Assembly: GCF_002813455.1 (NCBI RefSeq)
Contig: NZ_PHHE01000001.1
Coordinates: 3,206,001 to 3,270,000 of the forward strand
DNA from: Pseudomonas baetica
Lineage (GTDB): Bacteria; Pseudomonadota; Gammaproteobacteria; Pseudomonadales; Pseudomonadaceae
Direction: 5' to 3'
DNA: 64,000 nucleotides
The notes beneath the pieces were generated by a model. The model saw only the letters and a list, made by a program, of their open reading frames with translations, ran no database searches and had not been told where the DNA came from. Both the position numbers and the translations under genes were made by a program. This document shows, piece by piece, positions 47,967 through 57,423 of this stretch (the first letter of the stretch is position 1; each line of letters opens with the position of its first letter).

Positions 47967-49913
47967 CTACTGCCAGGGCTTGGGCTCACCGAACAACTGC
48001 CCCTGAACCCCATACAATCCCATCTCGCGAATCACCGACAACTCCCCTTCCGTTTCCACCCGCTCGGCAATCAGCGGCAGATCAATGCTGTGTGCCGCAC
48101 GCTGAATCGCCTCGATGAACAGGCGCTTGTCGCTCTCCTGATCAATCGCCCGAATGTAGCTGCCATCAATCTTCAAGTACGCCAGACCCAGCCGTGCCAG
48201 GTTGCCGATCATGCTGAAGCGCCCACCAAAACGTTGCAGGCTGAGCGAGAAACCAAGCTCACGCAGACGTCGGGTCAACTGCTCCAGCACTGCTTGCTCT
48301 GGCAGTTGCTCTTCGCCGATCTCCAGGGTCAAGCGTTCGCCGAGGTTGGAATGCGCCCGCAGAATCTCGAACACTTTGTTCAACGCCTGGGAATCGGCCA
48401 GGGTCGCCGAAGACAGGTTCAGCGCCAGCGAATCCTCATGCTCTTTCATCTGCTCGAGTACGCGCTCGAGCATCAGCCGATCCAGCCGTGCGGTCCAGCC
48501 GAAACGCTCCAGCCACGGCAGGAAACGCCCGGCAGGAATAGTCTGGCCCTGTTCGTCGAGCAAGCGTGACAGCACCTTGTAATGCAGCACCAGTTGCGTG
48601 TCCTGAGCGGCCACCACCGGTTGGAAATAGAGCTCAAAACGCTGCTGACTCAAGGCCTGATCGAGCAAGCGATGCCAGGCGTGGTGATCGTCACCCACGT
48701 CCGCCGTCAGGCTTTGATCGATGCACGCCCAGTTCTGCTCGCCCTGCCCCTCGGCCTGCGCCAGCGCCTGATCGCCGAGCGTCAGCACCGCTTGCGGCGA
48801 GTCGCCGTGAGCGAATGGCGCCAGGCCGATGGAGGCCACGGCCGGCACATCGGTTGCGCCCGTGGCGTGCAAGCTGCTCAGGGCGGCGTCGAGGTTCTGC
48901 GCCAGTTGCAGCGCTTCCTCACGCACCAGCCCCGGCGCCAGCACGGCGAATTCGCCGCCGCGAATACGGGTAACAAGGTTCTGGGTTTCCGGGTATTTGG
49001 CGCATTCACGCGACAACTGCTGGCCGACCGCTTTCAACAATTCATCGGTGCGCTGACCGCCCAGACGTTGGTTGAGCCCGGCCAGATCCTTGATCCGCAA
49101 CAGCAGCAGATAACCGGAACTGGCTTGCTCCGGATTGCTCACCCGATTGTGCAGCTGCATTTCGAAATAGCGCCGGTTGGCCAAACCGGTGAGGTTGTCC
49201 TGATAGGACTCGGTGCGCAGTTTTTCACTGCGCTCGGCCTGCTCCTGAAACAGCGCCTTGAGCTTCTCGACCATCTGGTTCATCGCCAGCACCACGCGGC
49301 GCAATTCAGGCGTGCGCGGCAGCTCCGGCAGGCTGAGGAATTCACGGCGGGCGATGGCGTGGGATTGCTTGACCATGTAATCCAGCGGCTTCAACTGCCG
49401 GCGCAGCAGCAGCGCGCCGAGCACGGCGCTCAGTGCGCCGCAGATCAGCAACCAGCCAAGGCTGCCCAACGCGCTCTGCCACAGCTTGGCCACGGCAAAC
49501 ATCGGATGGCTGACCACCTCGACCCGCGCCGCCTGCTCCCAGCCACGGCTGACCAACGCATCGCCACCGGCAGGCTCGAGGCCGATCAGGTTGACGAACC
49601 AGTCCGGCACATTGGTGACGGCCGGAATGCCGCTGCGCTCGACGATGGTCTGTTCAGTTTTCAGATCCACCACGCGGATGCTCGCGTAATAGCCGCTGTC
49701 GAAAATCGAGCTGACCAGCAACTCGACCATTGCCGGGTCGTCGATATTCGGCGTCAGCGACAACGCCAGCGCCGTGGCGGCGTCCTGGGCGTGGGAGCGC
49801 AACTGGTTGACGTACTGGGTACGCGAGCTCTCCAGACTGACCATGAAGCTGCCGGTAAAGGCGACCACCAGGAACAGACAGATAGCGAGCAACAGCTGTT
49901 TGAACAAAGACAT
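47967..49913 (-). CDS. lapD: LapD, inner-membrane c-di-GMP receptor
   Basis: Inside-out switch for LapA. The 648-residue product has a TM helix (about 5-25), a periplasmic PAS-like domain with Trp125 in the LapG-binding loop (SRGWEQ, the known Trp125 of Pf0-1 LapD), a second TM (about 150-170), HAMP (about 171-225), a degenerate GGDEF domain (RGGEF at 318-322) and a degenerate EAL domain (KVLSR at 446-450 where an enzyme has EAL). Both domains are expected to be inactive; the EAL binds c-di-GMP, with AERVE near residue 617 at the known contact. With c-di-GMP bound, LapD sequesters LapG and LapA stays on the surface. It follows lapG by 14 bases. Confidence 0.96.
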   Translation of the reverse strand: MSLFKQLLLAICLFLVVAFTGSFMVSLESSRTQYVNQLRSHAQDAATALALSLTPNIDDPAMVELLVSSIFDSGYYASIRVVDLKTEQTIVERSGIPAVTNVPDWFVNLIGLEPAGGDALVSRGWEQAARVEVVSHPMFAVAKLWQSALGSLGWLLICGALSAVLGALLLRRQLKPLDYMVKQSHAIARREFLSLPELPRTPELRRVVLAMNQMVEKLKALFQEQAERSEKLRTESYQDNLTGLANRRYFEMQLHNRVSNPEQASSGYLLLLRIKDLAGLNQRLGGQRTDELLKAVGQQLSRECAKYPETQNLVTRIRGGEFAVLAPGLVREEALQLAQNLDAALSSLHATGATDVPAVASIGLAPFAHGDSPQAVLTLGDQALAQAEGQGEQNWACIDQSLTADVGDDHHAWHRLLDQALSQQRFELYFQPVVAAQDTQLVLHYKVLSRLLDEQGQTIPAGRFLPWLERFGWTARLDRLMLERVLEQMKEHEDSLALNLSSATLADSQALNKVFEILRAHSNLGERLTLEIGEEQLPEQAVLEQLTRRLRELGFSLSLQRFGGRFSMIGNLARLGLAYLKIDGSYIRAIDQESDKRLFIEAIQRAAHSIDLPLIAERVETEGELSVIREMGLYGVQGQLFGEPKPWQ

Positions 49914-49927
49914 CTGAGCGCATGCTC

Positions 49928-50620
49928 CTAGTTAGTCGTCTCGACCGGAAAACCTTCGGCCTGCATTTTTTTCAACACATCCTGCCAGCGCGACAGGCGT
50001 TTGGTGTCACCGACCTTTTTATTGCCCTTGGCCCCCGGCAAATACAGGCCTTCAGCATTGAAAGAGTAGACTGGCAGCAAATCGGTTCGCTGGGACGCAG
50101 GCTGAATCGGATCGATCAGGCTGTCGAGCACCAGCGGCATCGCATCAGGGGTGGAATAGTACGTCAGCACCATGTGTGCGCGGTTCTGGCGCAGGGCCTT
50201 GACGTAGGTGATGCGCAGCTTGTCACTGGAAACCCCGAGATGGCGCAGGCTGAAATACTTGGCGATCGCATAATCCTCGCAGTCGCCGGCGCCCTTCCAC
50301 AGTGCTTCGATCGGTGTTTCCCAATAGTCGACCTCGCGCCACAGGTCGATATCCTCGACGTAGCGCACCTGTTTGTTGAAAAACAGGTTCACCACTTTGA
50401 GCTTTTCCATCTCGCTGACCTGTTTTTGCGTGGCCAGCAGATTTTGCCATGCGTCGATCCGTTGCTGCCCGGCGCCCAGCGGGCCGTAAAGTGCTGTAGC
50501 TTTGCGGCTGATCGCGGAAAAATCCCAATCGGCATGCAGACCGCCCAGCATGACGCCGGCCAGCAGCAGTGCGCAGCCTAGCCAGCGCAGAGTCCGGGGG
50601 ATCGCGAAACGTACCGCCAC
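49928..50620 (-). CDS. lapG: LapG, periplasmic LapA protease
   Basis: Calcium-dependent cysteine protease of the DUF920/BTLCP family that cuts LapA after its TAA motif. The start is GTG at 50620; there is no other start between it and an in-frame TAA upstream. Residues about 12-30 are a signal helix. The catalytic triad is Cys114 (G-D-C-E-D), His149 (RAH) and Asp166 (VLD), with spacing as in the L. pneumophila and Pf0-1 enzymes; Asp113 and Glu115 flank the Cys as calcium ligands. It is the first gene of lapGD, divergent from the GntR-type gene. Confidence 0.95.
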   Translation of the reverse strand: MAVRFAIPRTLRWLGCALLLAGVMLGGLHADWDFSAISRKATALYGPLGAGQQRIDAWQNLLATQKQVSEMEKLKVVNLFFNKQVRYVEDIDLWREVDYWETPIEALWKGAGDCEDYAIAKYFSLRHLGVSSDKLRITYVKALRQNRAHMVLTYYSTPDAMPLVLDSLIDPIQPASQRTDLLPVYSFNAEGLYLPGAKGNKKVGDTKRLSRWQDVLKKMQAEGFPVETTN

Positions 50621-50816
50621 AGCAGGTTTCCAGGAGGCAGGAAGGAAAGCGTTCGATGGTGAAGCTTAGCCCGTTAAAAAACAATGGCACCATGAGATCA
50701 TCACGACCGCGCTAAACTGATAAAAGCCACTGAACCGTTACACGGTTTGACAAGCTGTACTGCAATCACTAGTGTCATTTGGATCCACATTCCGCCGACA
50801 TACAGGGTGCGTAGTC

Positions 50817-51527
50817 GTGACACAGAAGCCCAAGCCGCTGCAAAGCATCAAAGTCGATGGGCCAATTCCCGCACACTTGGCTCGGTCAATCATTGAAGAA
50901 ACCCTGCGCGCCGCTATCGTTGATGGTCGTTTGCCTTGCGGAACCGCCCTGCGCCAGCAGGATCTGGCCGATCTTTTCGGTGTCAGCCGCATGCCTGTGC
51001 GCGAAGCCTTGCGCCAACTCGAGGCGCAGGAACTGCTGACTGTGACCACGCACAAAGGCGCTGTGGTTGCGCCACTGATTCAAGGCGATGCCACGGAAAC
51101 CTATGAGTTGCGGATCCTGCTCGAAGCCGAAGCCATGCGCCAGTCCATTCCGTTGCTGACCGCTGCCGATCATGCGCAGGCAGTCAGCTTCATCGAAGAG
51201 CTCGAGGCTCAACGCGACTACACGGAAATCGGCCGGCTCAACCGCCTGTTCCACATGGCGCTGTATGGCAAGGCGTCCAACCAGCGTCTGCTGCGTCTGG
51301 TCGAAGACGGTCTCAACGAAGAGGAACGCTTCCTGCGCTTCAACCTCGAAGCCATGGGCCTGGGCAAACTATCCCAGGACGACCACCGCGCCATGCTGCA
51401 AGCGGTGGTCGACCGTGATATCGAACTCGCGATCACGCTGCTCAAACAGCACCTCAACCGCGGTGTCGACGTCATCACCCGCTACCTCGAAAGCCCTGCC
51501 GGGCAAAACCGCAAAGCCGCACACTAA
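50817..51527 (+). CDS. GntR-family (FCD) transcriptional regulator
   Basis: FadR/FCD-type regulator. The wHTH is at about residues 20-75 (IIEETLRAAIVDGRLPCGTALRQQDLADLFGVSRMPVREALRQLEAQ) and the FCD ligand domain from about 95 on, with its metal-binding H residues (FHMAL, DDHRAML, LKQHL). The frame opens at 50772, but the GTG at 50817 is preferred: homology begins at TQKPK and AGGGTG lies upstream. It is divergent from lapG and 0.8 kb upstream of the mgo operon. Whether it controls either is unknown. Confidence 0.9.
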   Translation: MTQKPKPLQSIKVDGPIPAHLARSIIEETLRAAIVDGRLPCGTALRQQDLADLFGVSRMPVREALRQLEAQELLTVTTHKGAVVAPLIQGDATETYELRILLEAEAMRQSIPLLTAADHAQAVSFIEELEAQRDYTEIGRLNRLFHMALYGKASNQRLLRLVEDGLNEEERFLRFNLEAMGLGKLSQDDHRAMLQAVVDRDIELAITLLKQHLNRGVDVITRYLESPAGQNRKAAH

Positions 51528-52292
51528 TCCCTGCCCGCCGGGCTGGCCACCGCGCCCGCCCGGCGAATAACCCGCTTACAAATCCCCCATCCCTGCGCCA
51601 CGAATCCGCTGGCATATCCACATCTTCGCTCTAACCTCCCTGCGCCGATCAGCCCGAAAGTTGCACCCTCGAAGTGACGAATCGGTAATAGCCGTCACGG
51701 CCATTTACCCTCACTCTTGAGCAGCCAACCCAATAAAGAACGGGCGACGCACCGCACCGCCGGCGCAGTCCCCGCAACAGGAACCTACGGAAGGAGCCTT
51801 GTCACGGGAAAAGGAAAGAATCGGCATCGTTCCGGGCCCACTTTCATCCCCTCAATAACTTTCAATCTCTTCATTAAAAAGTTGCTTCGAGTGAGGCATT
51901 CACTCTGTTTATTCGATTTTGGTCTTTATTGACTGAAAGGAGCAACTTCGCCCCAATAAAACTTAATCAAATAGTTTTATCGGCAACTCTCACACTTGAA
52001 AAACCGACAACCGAAAATAATAAAAAATATACTTGTTAAGTTGTTTGGCGATGCATTAGCTTTTCTCCGCCGAGCTTGAACATCCCATTCCAGAAGGGCA
52101 CAAGCTGAACGCACGACTATAACCGTGGCGGTGCATTGCCCGATTACTGTGCTGTTCTACCTATACACCAGCGCAACTTCATTGATTGTCATGAGGCTGC
52201 CGCTCGCCTGGAAAAGAATAACAAGCCGCTGTTCCATTGATAACGAAGTTGAAAAAACACTCCCATTTCATATCAAGGATAAAGGCCCCATC
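51528..52292 (+). promoter_or_regulatory. AT-rich upstream/leader region of the mgo operon
   Basis: 765 bases with no convincing gene. It is much more AT-rich than its neighbours from about 51840 to 52280 (runs of AAAAA, TTTAA). A small hairpin (GAGTGA-5-TCACTC) is at 51889-51905. The stretch AAGTTGCT near 51880 is complementary to AGCAACTT near 51947, whose AAAGGAG would be sequestered. AAGGATAAAGG directly before the mgoB ATG serves as ribosome site and contains an A-x-GGA core of the kind bound by RsmA/CsrA. Promoter boxes are not assigned. Confidence 0.5.
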
Positions 52293-53069
52293 ATGTCTCA
52301 AACAAAGCACCAACTCGCCCTGAAAAAAGCTGAACTCAGCGCTCACCCGATCTTTGCCGAAATCGATTCAATGACCGTCTTGCGCCGTTTCATGGAGACC
52401 CACGTATTTGCCGTCTGGGATTTCATGTCGCTGACCAAACGCCTGCAACAGGAACTGACCTGCACTCGTCTACCCTGGCTGCCACCGCGCGATCCGCATG
52501 CCGCACGCCTGATCAACGAAATCGTCCTCGGTGAGGAATCCGACGACCGCTTGAGCAATGGTCATTACAGCCATTTCGAGCTGTATCTGGATGCGATGCG
52601 CGAAGTCGGTGCGAGCACCGCGGCCGTCGAACGCTTCGTTGCACTGCAACACGAAGGCGTGAGTTACGAAGTCGCACTGCAAAGCGTCGAGGTCGACCCA
52701 GCCGCCGCGCAGTTTGTCCGCGACACCCTGCGCACGGCGTTGCATGCACCGGCACACAGCGTGGCCGCCGCGTTCCTGCATGGTCGCGAGAGCGTGATCC
52801 CGACCATGTTCCAGCGCATTCTGGACGACTGGGGCATCGGCATCGAACAGGCACCGACCTTCCGCTACTACCTGGAGCGGCACATCGAAGTCGACTCCGA
52901 AGATCACGGCCCGGCGGCAGAGCAACTGCTTGAGCGCCTGGTCGATGGCGACACACAGCGTGAGGCCGAGGTCTACGCCAGTGCCATCGCCGCCGTCGAA
53001 AGCCGCATCGCCCTGTGGGACGGCCTGCGCATGAGCATGCGCGAACCCTTGGCGGAGGTGGCCCAATGA
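52293..53069 (+). CDS. mgoB: MgoB/PvfA, haem-oxygenase-like diiron oxidase
   Basis: A 258-residue, all-helical protein of the haem-oxygenase-like iron-oxidase group. The frame opens at 52125, but the ATG at 52293 follows AAGGATAAAGG and starts the homologous part. Candidate iron ligands are Glu81 (VLGEESDD), Glu96 ([10 protein letters not shown]) and the cluster His197-x3-Asp201-x3-His205 ([10 protein letters not shown]), the pattern expected for this fold. It is the first gene of a four-gene operon that matches mgoBCAD (P. syringae) and pvfABCD (P. entomophila), which makes diazeniumdiolate signals. Its precise step is inference: oxidative processing of an amino-acid-derived intermediate. 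The next gene overlaps by 4 bases. Confidence 0.88.
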   Translation: MSQTKHQLALKKAELSAHPIFAEIDSMTVLRRFMETHVFAVWDFMSLTKRLQQELTCTRLPWLPPRDPHAARLINEIVLGEESDDRLSNGHYSHFELYLDAMREVGASTAAVERFVALQHEGVSYEVALQSVEVDPAAAQFVRDTLRTALHAPAHSVAAAFLHGRESVIPTMFQRILDDWGIGIEQAPTFRYYLERHIEVDSEDHGPAAEQLLERLVDGDTQREAEVYASAIAAVESRIALWDGLRMSMREPLAEVAQ

Positions 53070-53995
53070 ACGCCGCCGACTATCAATCGTTCGCCGATGC
53101 CTGGGAAAGCCGCGCGACTATCCGCACTCGCCCGCGCCGTGTGCTGGAAAACGACGAGCGCCTGATCTATCCGCTCAGCCGCCAACCCTTGGTGCTCAGC
53201 GAAACCTTCCTGCGCGAGTGCCCCGAGCAGCGTGATTTCGCCCTCGTGCAGACGCTGTACAAGTTCATCAACGACGTGGTGATTTTCGAGACCGAAATCG
53301 TCGACAAGACCGCACGCAGCATCGCCAAGAACCGCTTCGCCGTGACCTTCCCGTTCGCTTGCCGTTACGACGCGATGACCGTGGTAGTCGACGAGGACTA
53401 CCACGCGCTGGTGGCGATGGATTTCATGCAGCAGACGGAGGCCATGACCGGCATAGCGCCGATCGAGTTGCCCGATGAAATCGAGTTAAGCCGGGCGATT
53501 CCCGTTGCCGTCGCACTGGCACCGGAGCACCTGCGCAGCGCGGTGGAGCTGATCTGCGTGGCCATCGCCGAAAACACCGTGACCGGCGACGTCGCGGCGT
53601 TCGCCCGGGACGATACGGTCAAGCCATCGATCAAGGGGCTGATGGCCGACCACCTGCTCGACGAGGGCCGCCACTCGAGTTTCTGGGCGCGAATGGTGCG
53701 CATCTATTGGCACACCGCAAACGATGCGGATCGCGAAACCATTGCGCAGATCCTCCCGGTGTTCATAGGCCATTACCTGACCAACGACATCCAGAAAACC
53801 TTCGACCTGCGCCTGATCGACGCCCTGCCGGTGAGTGAAGCGACGCGCCGTTCACTCCGTGACGAAGTCGCCGGACTGGCCTTCCCGATCAACCGCCACC
53901 ATCCGCTGGTGGGCAACATCATCAAGTTTTTCCACAACAGTTCGCTGCTCGACACACCGTGCGTGCAGCACGCCCTGCGCAATTATCTGGTTTGA
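53066..53995 (+). CDS. mgoC: MgoC/PvfB, AurF-like diiron N-oxygenase
   Basis: A 309-residue p-aminobenzoate N-oxygenase (AurF) family protein. The start ATG at 53066 overlaps the mgoB stop (ATGA). Diiron ligands are visible in paired E-x-x-H motifs: Glu110-x-x-His113 (DEDYH) and Glu200-x-x-His203 (DEGRH), with Glu75/Glu77 and Glu169 as partners. The family oxidises amino groups to hydroxylamine, nitroso or nitro level; here it would oxidise the nitrogen of the amino-acid-derived intermediate toward a diazeniumdiolate. The next gene starts 11 bases later. Confidence 0.9.
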   Translation: MNAADYQSFADAWESRATIRTRPRRVLENDERLIYPLSRQPLVLSETFLRECPEQRDFALVQTLYKFINDVVIFETEIVDKTARSIAKNRFAVTFPFACRYDAMTVVVDEDYHALVAMDFMQQTEAMTGIAPIELPDEIELSRAIPVAVALAPEHLRSAVELICVAIAENTVTGDVAAFARDDTVKPSIKGLMADHLLDEGRHSSFWARMVRIYWHTANDADRETIAQILPVFIGHYLTNDIQKTFDLRLIDALPVSEATRRSLRDEVAGLAFPINRHHPLVGNIIKFFHNSSLLDTPCVQHALRNYLV

Positions 53996-54005
53996 GGAGG
54001 CCGGC

Positions 54006-57000
54006 ATGAGACGTCTCGACATTTTGCTGATTGGGGCCAGCCAGGCCATGACCGACCTGGCGCAGGAACTCGAACAACACGGTCATTCACTGGCGCGAAG
54101 CGGCGCTGCAACATCAACGATGAATTTGATCATCGACGATGGCTTCATTGCCGCTGGCGATTTCTGCCTCATCCCACACTTGCATCTGCGCCTGGGGGTC
54201 GGTGCGCAAAGCCTTGCAGGTTTGCCGACACTCGATTTGCTGTGCTTCCTCGGCTCGTCACTGATCAGCCGCGTGCCAATTGGCGATGAGCCGTCGGGCA
54301 ACGGTCAGACACTGCGGCAGAGGGTGCTGGCGCACGTGGTGGACGAAGTATCGTTGCTGGTCAGCCGCTTCTCCCGCGACGCTGAATATTTTCAGCAGGT
54401 CGCTTCGGTGACCGCGCCGGATTTTGAACGGATGGAAAACCTGCTGTTTCTCGACAGCCTGGCTTACGTCCATCGCCTCAATGACACGACGAATGTGCCA
54501 CTGCTGCAACAAGCGCAGATCCCGCTGATCGAGCGTCTGCAACAGAGCCTGATCCGTCATGCTGATCTTCCGGCGCTGCACCTCGCCGAGCAGTCGATCA
54601 GCTATCGCCAGTTGCATGCGTACAGTCGGGCGATTCAACAGCGCTTGCAGCCCCTGCTCGACCAGCATCCGCAACCCTGGGTCGTCGGCATTTGCCTGCC
54701 GAAAAGCCCCACGCTGTTCGCCTCGATTCTAGCGATCCTCGGCAGCGGCGCGGTGTACTTGCCGCTGGAGCCGAGCCATCCGTTGCAGCGCCAGCAATAC
54801 ATCCTGGAGAACGCCGGCGCCTTGCTGTTGTTGCATGACGGTGAGCATCCACTGAGCGAGATGATGCCGGGGCTGGATGTCAGCCGTATCGACAGCCTCG
54901 ACGCCGACCTCTCGCAACCGCTGATGCGCCAACGTCCCGAACTCGACGCACCGTGCATGGCGCTCTACACCTCGGGCACCACCGGACACCCGAAGGGTGT
55001 GCTGCTCAGTCAGGCCAACCTTGCACACTTCACTGCGTGGTACGCCGACTACACGCAACTGGAGGCCGAGAGTCGGGTGTTGCAGTTCTCTTCGCTGAGT
55101 TTCGACTCGTCGCTGATAGACATCTTCCCGACCCTGCTCGAAGGCGCCGAACTGGTGGTGCCCGACGACACGCAACGGCGCGATCCGCTGCAACTGGTCG
55201 CACTGATCCGCCGCCGGCAACTGACCCACGCCTTCCTGCCGCCAGCACTGTTGAGCATCCTGCCGCTGGAGCAACTGCAAGGCGTGCAACACGTGATGAC
55301 CGGCGGTGATGTCTGCGAGCCATTCGTCATCGAGCAACTCACGCGTCAGGGCAAACTGCACAACCTCTACGGCCCCACCGAAGCCACGGTGCTGATCACC
55401 GCCCGGCAGCTCAAACCCGGTGACAGTAATCGCAGCCTCGGCGCACCGATCGCCAACAGTCAGGTGCTGATTCTCGATGACGATCTGCAACCCGTAGAGG
55501 AGCAAACCGTCGGTGAATTGTTCATCGTTGGCCCCGGCGTCTGCCTCGGTTATCTGAACAATCCGCAGCAGACTGCCGAGCGCTATCTGACCCTGCAACT
55601 GCCGGACGGCACTACGTTGCGCGCCTACCGCAGTGGCGACATGGCCAAATGGGGTGAGCACGGCATCGAGCTGTGCGGACGGCGCGACAATCAGGTGAAG
55701 ATCCGCGGTTTCCGGGTCGAGCCGGAAGAGATCGAACGCTGCCTGCGCGAGAGTCAGTTGTACCGGCAAATCGCCGTGGTGATCGACAGTCAGCGGCGAA
55801 TTCTGGCGTTTCTCGCCCAGCCGCAATCGGATGATGCTCGAGATGCCTTGAAGGCCCACGCCCAGCAGTTTTTGCCGGACTACATGCAACCGGTGGCATG
55901 GACTGAACTGTCGGGCATGCCCTTCGCCAGCAACGGCAAAGTCGACCGTAAAGCCTTGCTGGCACTGCCAGTGAGCGTGCAGGACAGCGGCCCGAAATGC
56001 CTGCCGGAAAATGCCGATGAGGCGTTGCTGCTGGAGATCTGGGCGGAGTTGCTGGAGCTGCCAACCAGCGACATTTCCACCGACGAGAGCTTCTTCAATC
56101 TCGGTGGTCACTCGATTTTGCTGTCGCGCATGCTGTTGCGACTGCGTGAAGAGTTCGGTCGCAGCATCTCGATCAATCGCTTCATCGAACTGCCGACGAT
56201 CATCAAACTCGCCACGCTGGTACGCGGCACCGACGACAGCACCGTGCTCAGCGCCCAGGCCATGGCCGATGCCAAGCGCGCGCTGGATATCGAGCCGCTG
56301 CCAATCAGCCGTATGGGCGATGTGCACAAAGTCATCGTCACCGGCGCCAACAGTTTTGTCGGTGTGCACATCGTCGAGGCGCTACTCGGTTGGGGTGCCA
56401 GCGAAGTGGCGTGTCTGGTGCGCGACGGTGGCGGGCAAACGGCGGCGCAGCGCTTTGCGCAGGCATTGCGCGAGAACCGCCTCGAACATCTGGATCTGAG
56501 TCGGGTGCGGGTTTACTCGGCGGATATTTCCCGGCCGCAATTGGGTTTGACCGACGCGGATTACCAGAGGCTTGATCACGAGTTCGGCGCACTCGTGCAC
56601 AACGCCGCCAACGTCAATCACGTACTCGATTACGAGTCGCTGGCGGCGGACAACGTCGAACCGATTTTCGAGCTGTTGCGCTTGTGTGAAGGGCGCAGCA
56701 AAAAAGTCTTCAATTTCGTCTCGACACTGTCGGCTTCAAGCACCGTTGACGCTGAGGGCCGGGTGCTGGAATTACCCGCCGCGCCGACACCTCCGATCTA
56801 CATCCGCAATGGCTACAACCTGTCGAAGTGGGTGGGCGAACGCATCCTCGAACGAGCTCGCACGCTCGGGGTGCGGGTCAATCTGTATCGGCCCGGCAAC
56901 ATCAGTTTCAACAGCCTGAGCGGCGTCTGCCAACCGCATAAAAACCGCTTGATGCTGATGCTCAAAGGCTCGATCCAGCTAGGACAGGTGCCGGCCTTCG

Positions 57001-57401
57001 CGCTGAATTTCGACCTGATGCCGGTGGATTTTCTCGCCCGCTTCATTGCCTTTCACGCCAGCCGTTATTCGGCGCAACGCGCGGTGTTCAACCTGCACAA
57101 CCCCGAGCCACTGAGTTGGGATGCCTACGTCGCCTCGTTCCGCGAAACCGGTAGCGAATTCGCGCTGGTCAGCGTTACCGACTGGCAGCAACAACTGGGG
57201 CGAGTCGACGCCAACAACGCGCTGTTCGGCGTGCTCGGCTTCTACCTCAACGGCTTCGAGGAAGACATCGGCGACATATCCCTGATCGGCCACGCCAACG
57301 CCGAGGCCGGCGTGCAACAGATGGGTGCGCATTACCCGGAAAAATCCTCGGCGCTGCTACGTCGCGGCTGCGATTACCTGAAAGAAATCAACTTCATCTA
57401 G
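54006..57401 (+). CDS. mgoA: MgoA/PvfC, A-T-R nonribosomal peptide synthetase
   Basis: A single-module NRPS of 1131 residues without a condensation domain. The ATG at 54006 has GAGGAGG just upstream; the longer frame from 53835 is a read-in from mgoC. Order: an N-terminal segment (1-140) resembling the start of formyltransferase-like domains but probably degenerate; adenylation (about 180-650; YTSGTTGHPKG 321-331, NLYGPTEA 453-460, YRSGD 541-545, GRRDNQVKIRGFRVEPEEIE from 558, NGKVDRKA 643-650); carrier with NLGGHS (Ser703); and a thioester reductase (about 775-1125; TGANSFVG 779-786, Tyr937-x3-Lys941) that would release an aldehyde or alcohol. A branched amino acid (Val/Leu) is the known substrate in homologues; I cannot compute the code. 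Confidence 0.94.
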   Translation: MRRLDILLIGASQAMTDLAQELEQHGHSLARSGAATSTMNLIIDDGFIAAGDFCLIPHLHLRLGVGAQSLAGLPTLDLLCFLGSSLISRVPIGDEPSGNGQTLRQRVLAHVVDEVSLLVSRFSRDAEYFQQVASVTAPDFERMENLLFLDSLAYVHRLNDTTNVPLLQQAQIPLIERLQQSLIRHADLPALHLAEQSISYRQLHAYSRAIQQRLQPLLDQHPQPWVVGICLPKSPTLFASILAILGSGAVYLPLEPSHPLQRQQYILENAGALLLLHDGEHPLSEMMPGLDVSRIDSLDADLSQPLMRQRPELDAPCMALYTSGTTGHPKGVLLSQANLAHFTAWYADYTQLEAESRVLQFSSLSFDSSLIDIFPTLLEGAELVVPDDTQRRDPLQLVALIRRRQLTHAFLPPALLSILPLEQLQGVQHVMTGGDVCEPFVIEQLTRQGKLHNLYGPTEATVLITARQLKPGDSNRSLGAPIANSQVLILDDDLQPVEEQTVGELFIVGPGVCLGYLNNPQQTAERYLTLQLPDGTTLRAYRSGDMAKWGEHGIELCGRRDNQVKIRGFRVEPEEIERCLRESQLYRQIAVVIDSQRRILAFLAQPQSDDARDALKAHAQQFLPDYMQPVAWTELSGMPFASNGKVDRKALLALPVSVQDSGPKCLPENADEALLLEIWAELLELPTSDISTDESFFNLGGHSILLSRMLLRLREEFGRSISINRFIELPTIIKLATLVRGTDDSTVLSAQAMADAKRALDIEPLPISRMGDVHKVIVTGANSFVGVHIVEALLGWGASEVACLVRDGGGQTAAQRFAQALRENRLEHLDLSRVRVYSADISRPQLGLTDADYQRLDHEFGALVHNAANVNHVLDYESLAADNVEPIFELLRLCEGRSKKVFNFVSTLSASSTVDAEGRVLELPAAPTPPIYIRNGYNLSKWVGERILERARTLGVRVNLYRPGNISFNSLSGVCQPHKNRLMLMLKGSIQLGQVPAFALNFDLMPVDFLARFIAFHASRYSAQRAVFNLHNPEPLSWDAYVASFRETGSEFALVSVTDWQQQLGRVDANNALFGVLGFYLNGFEEDIGDISLIGHANAEAGVQQMGAHYPEKSSALLRRGCDYLKEINFI

Positions 57402-57423
57402 TTCATCACAAAGGAGCAACACC

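Noticed and set aside
51717..51932. A 71-codon frame in the mgo leader
   Set aside because: No ribosome site, mixed composition and no recognisable domain; its start codon is in a GC-rich stretch and its end in AT-rich leader.
54729..56369. A 546-codon minus-strand frame opposite the NRPS
   Set aside because: The same shadow effect; the plus strand has full NRPS motifs.
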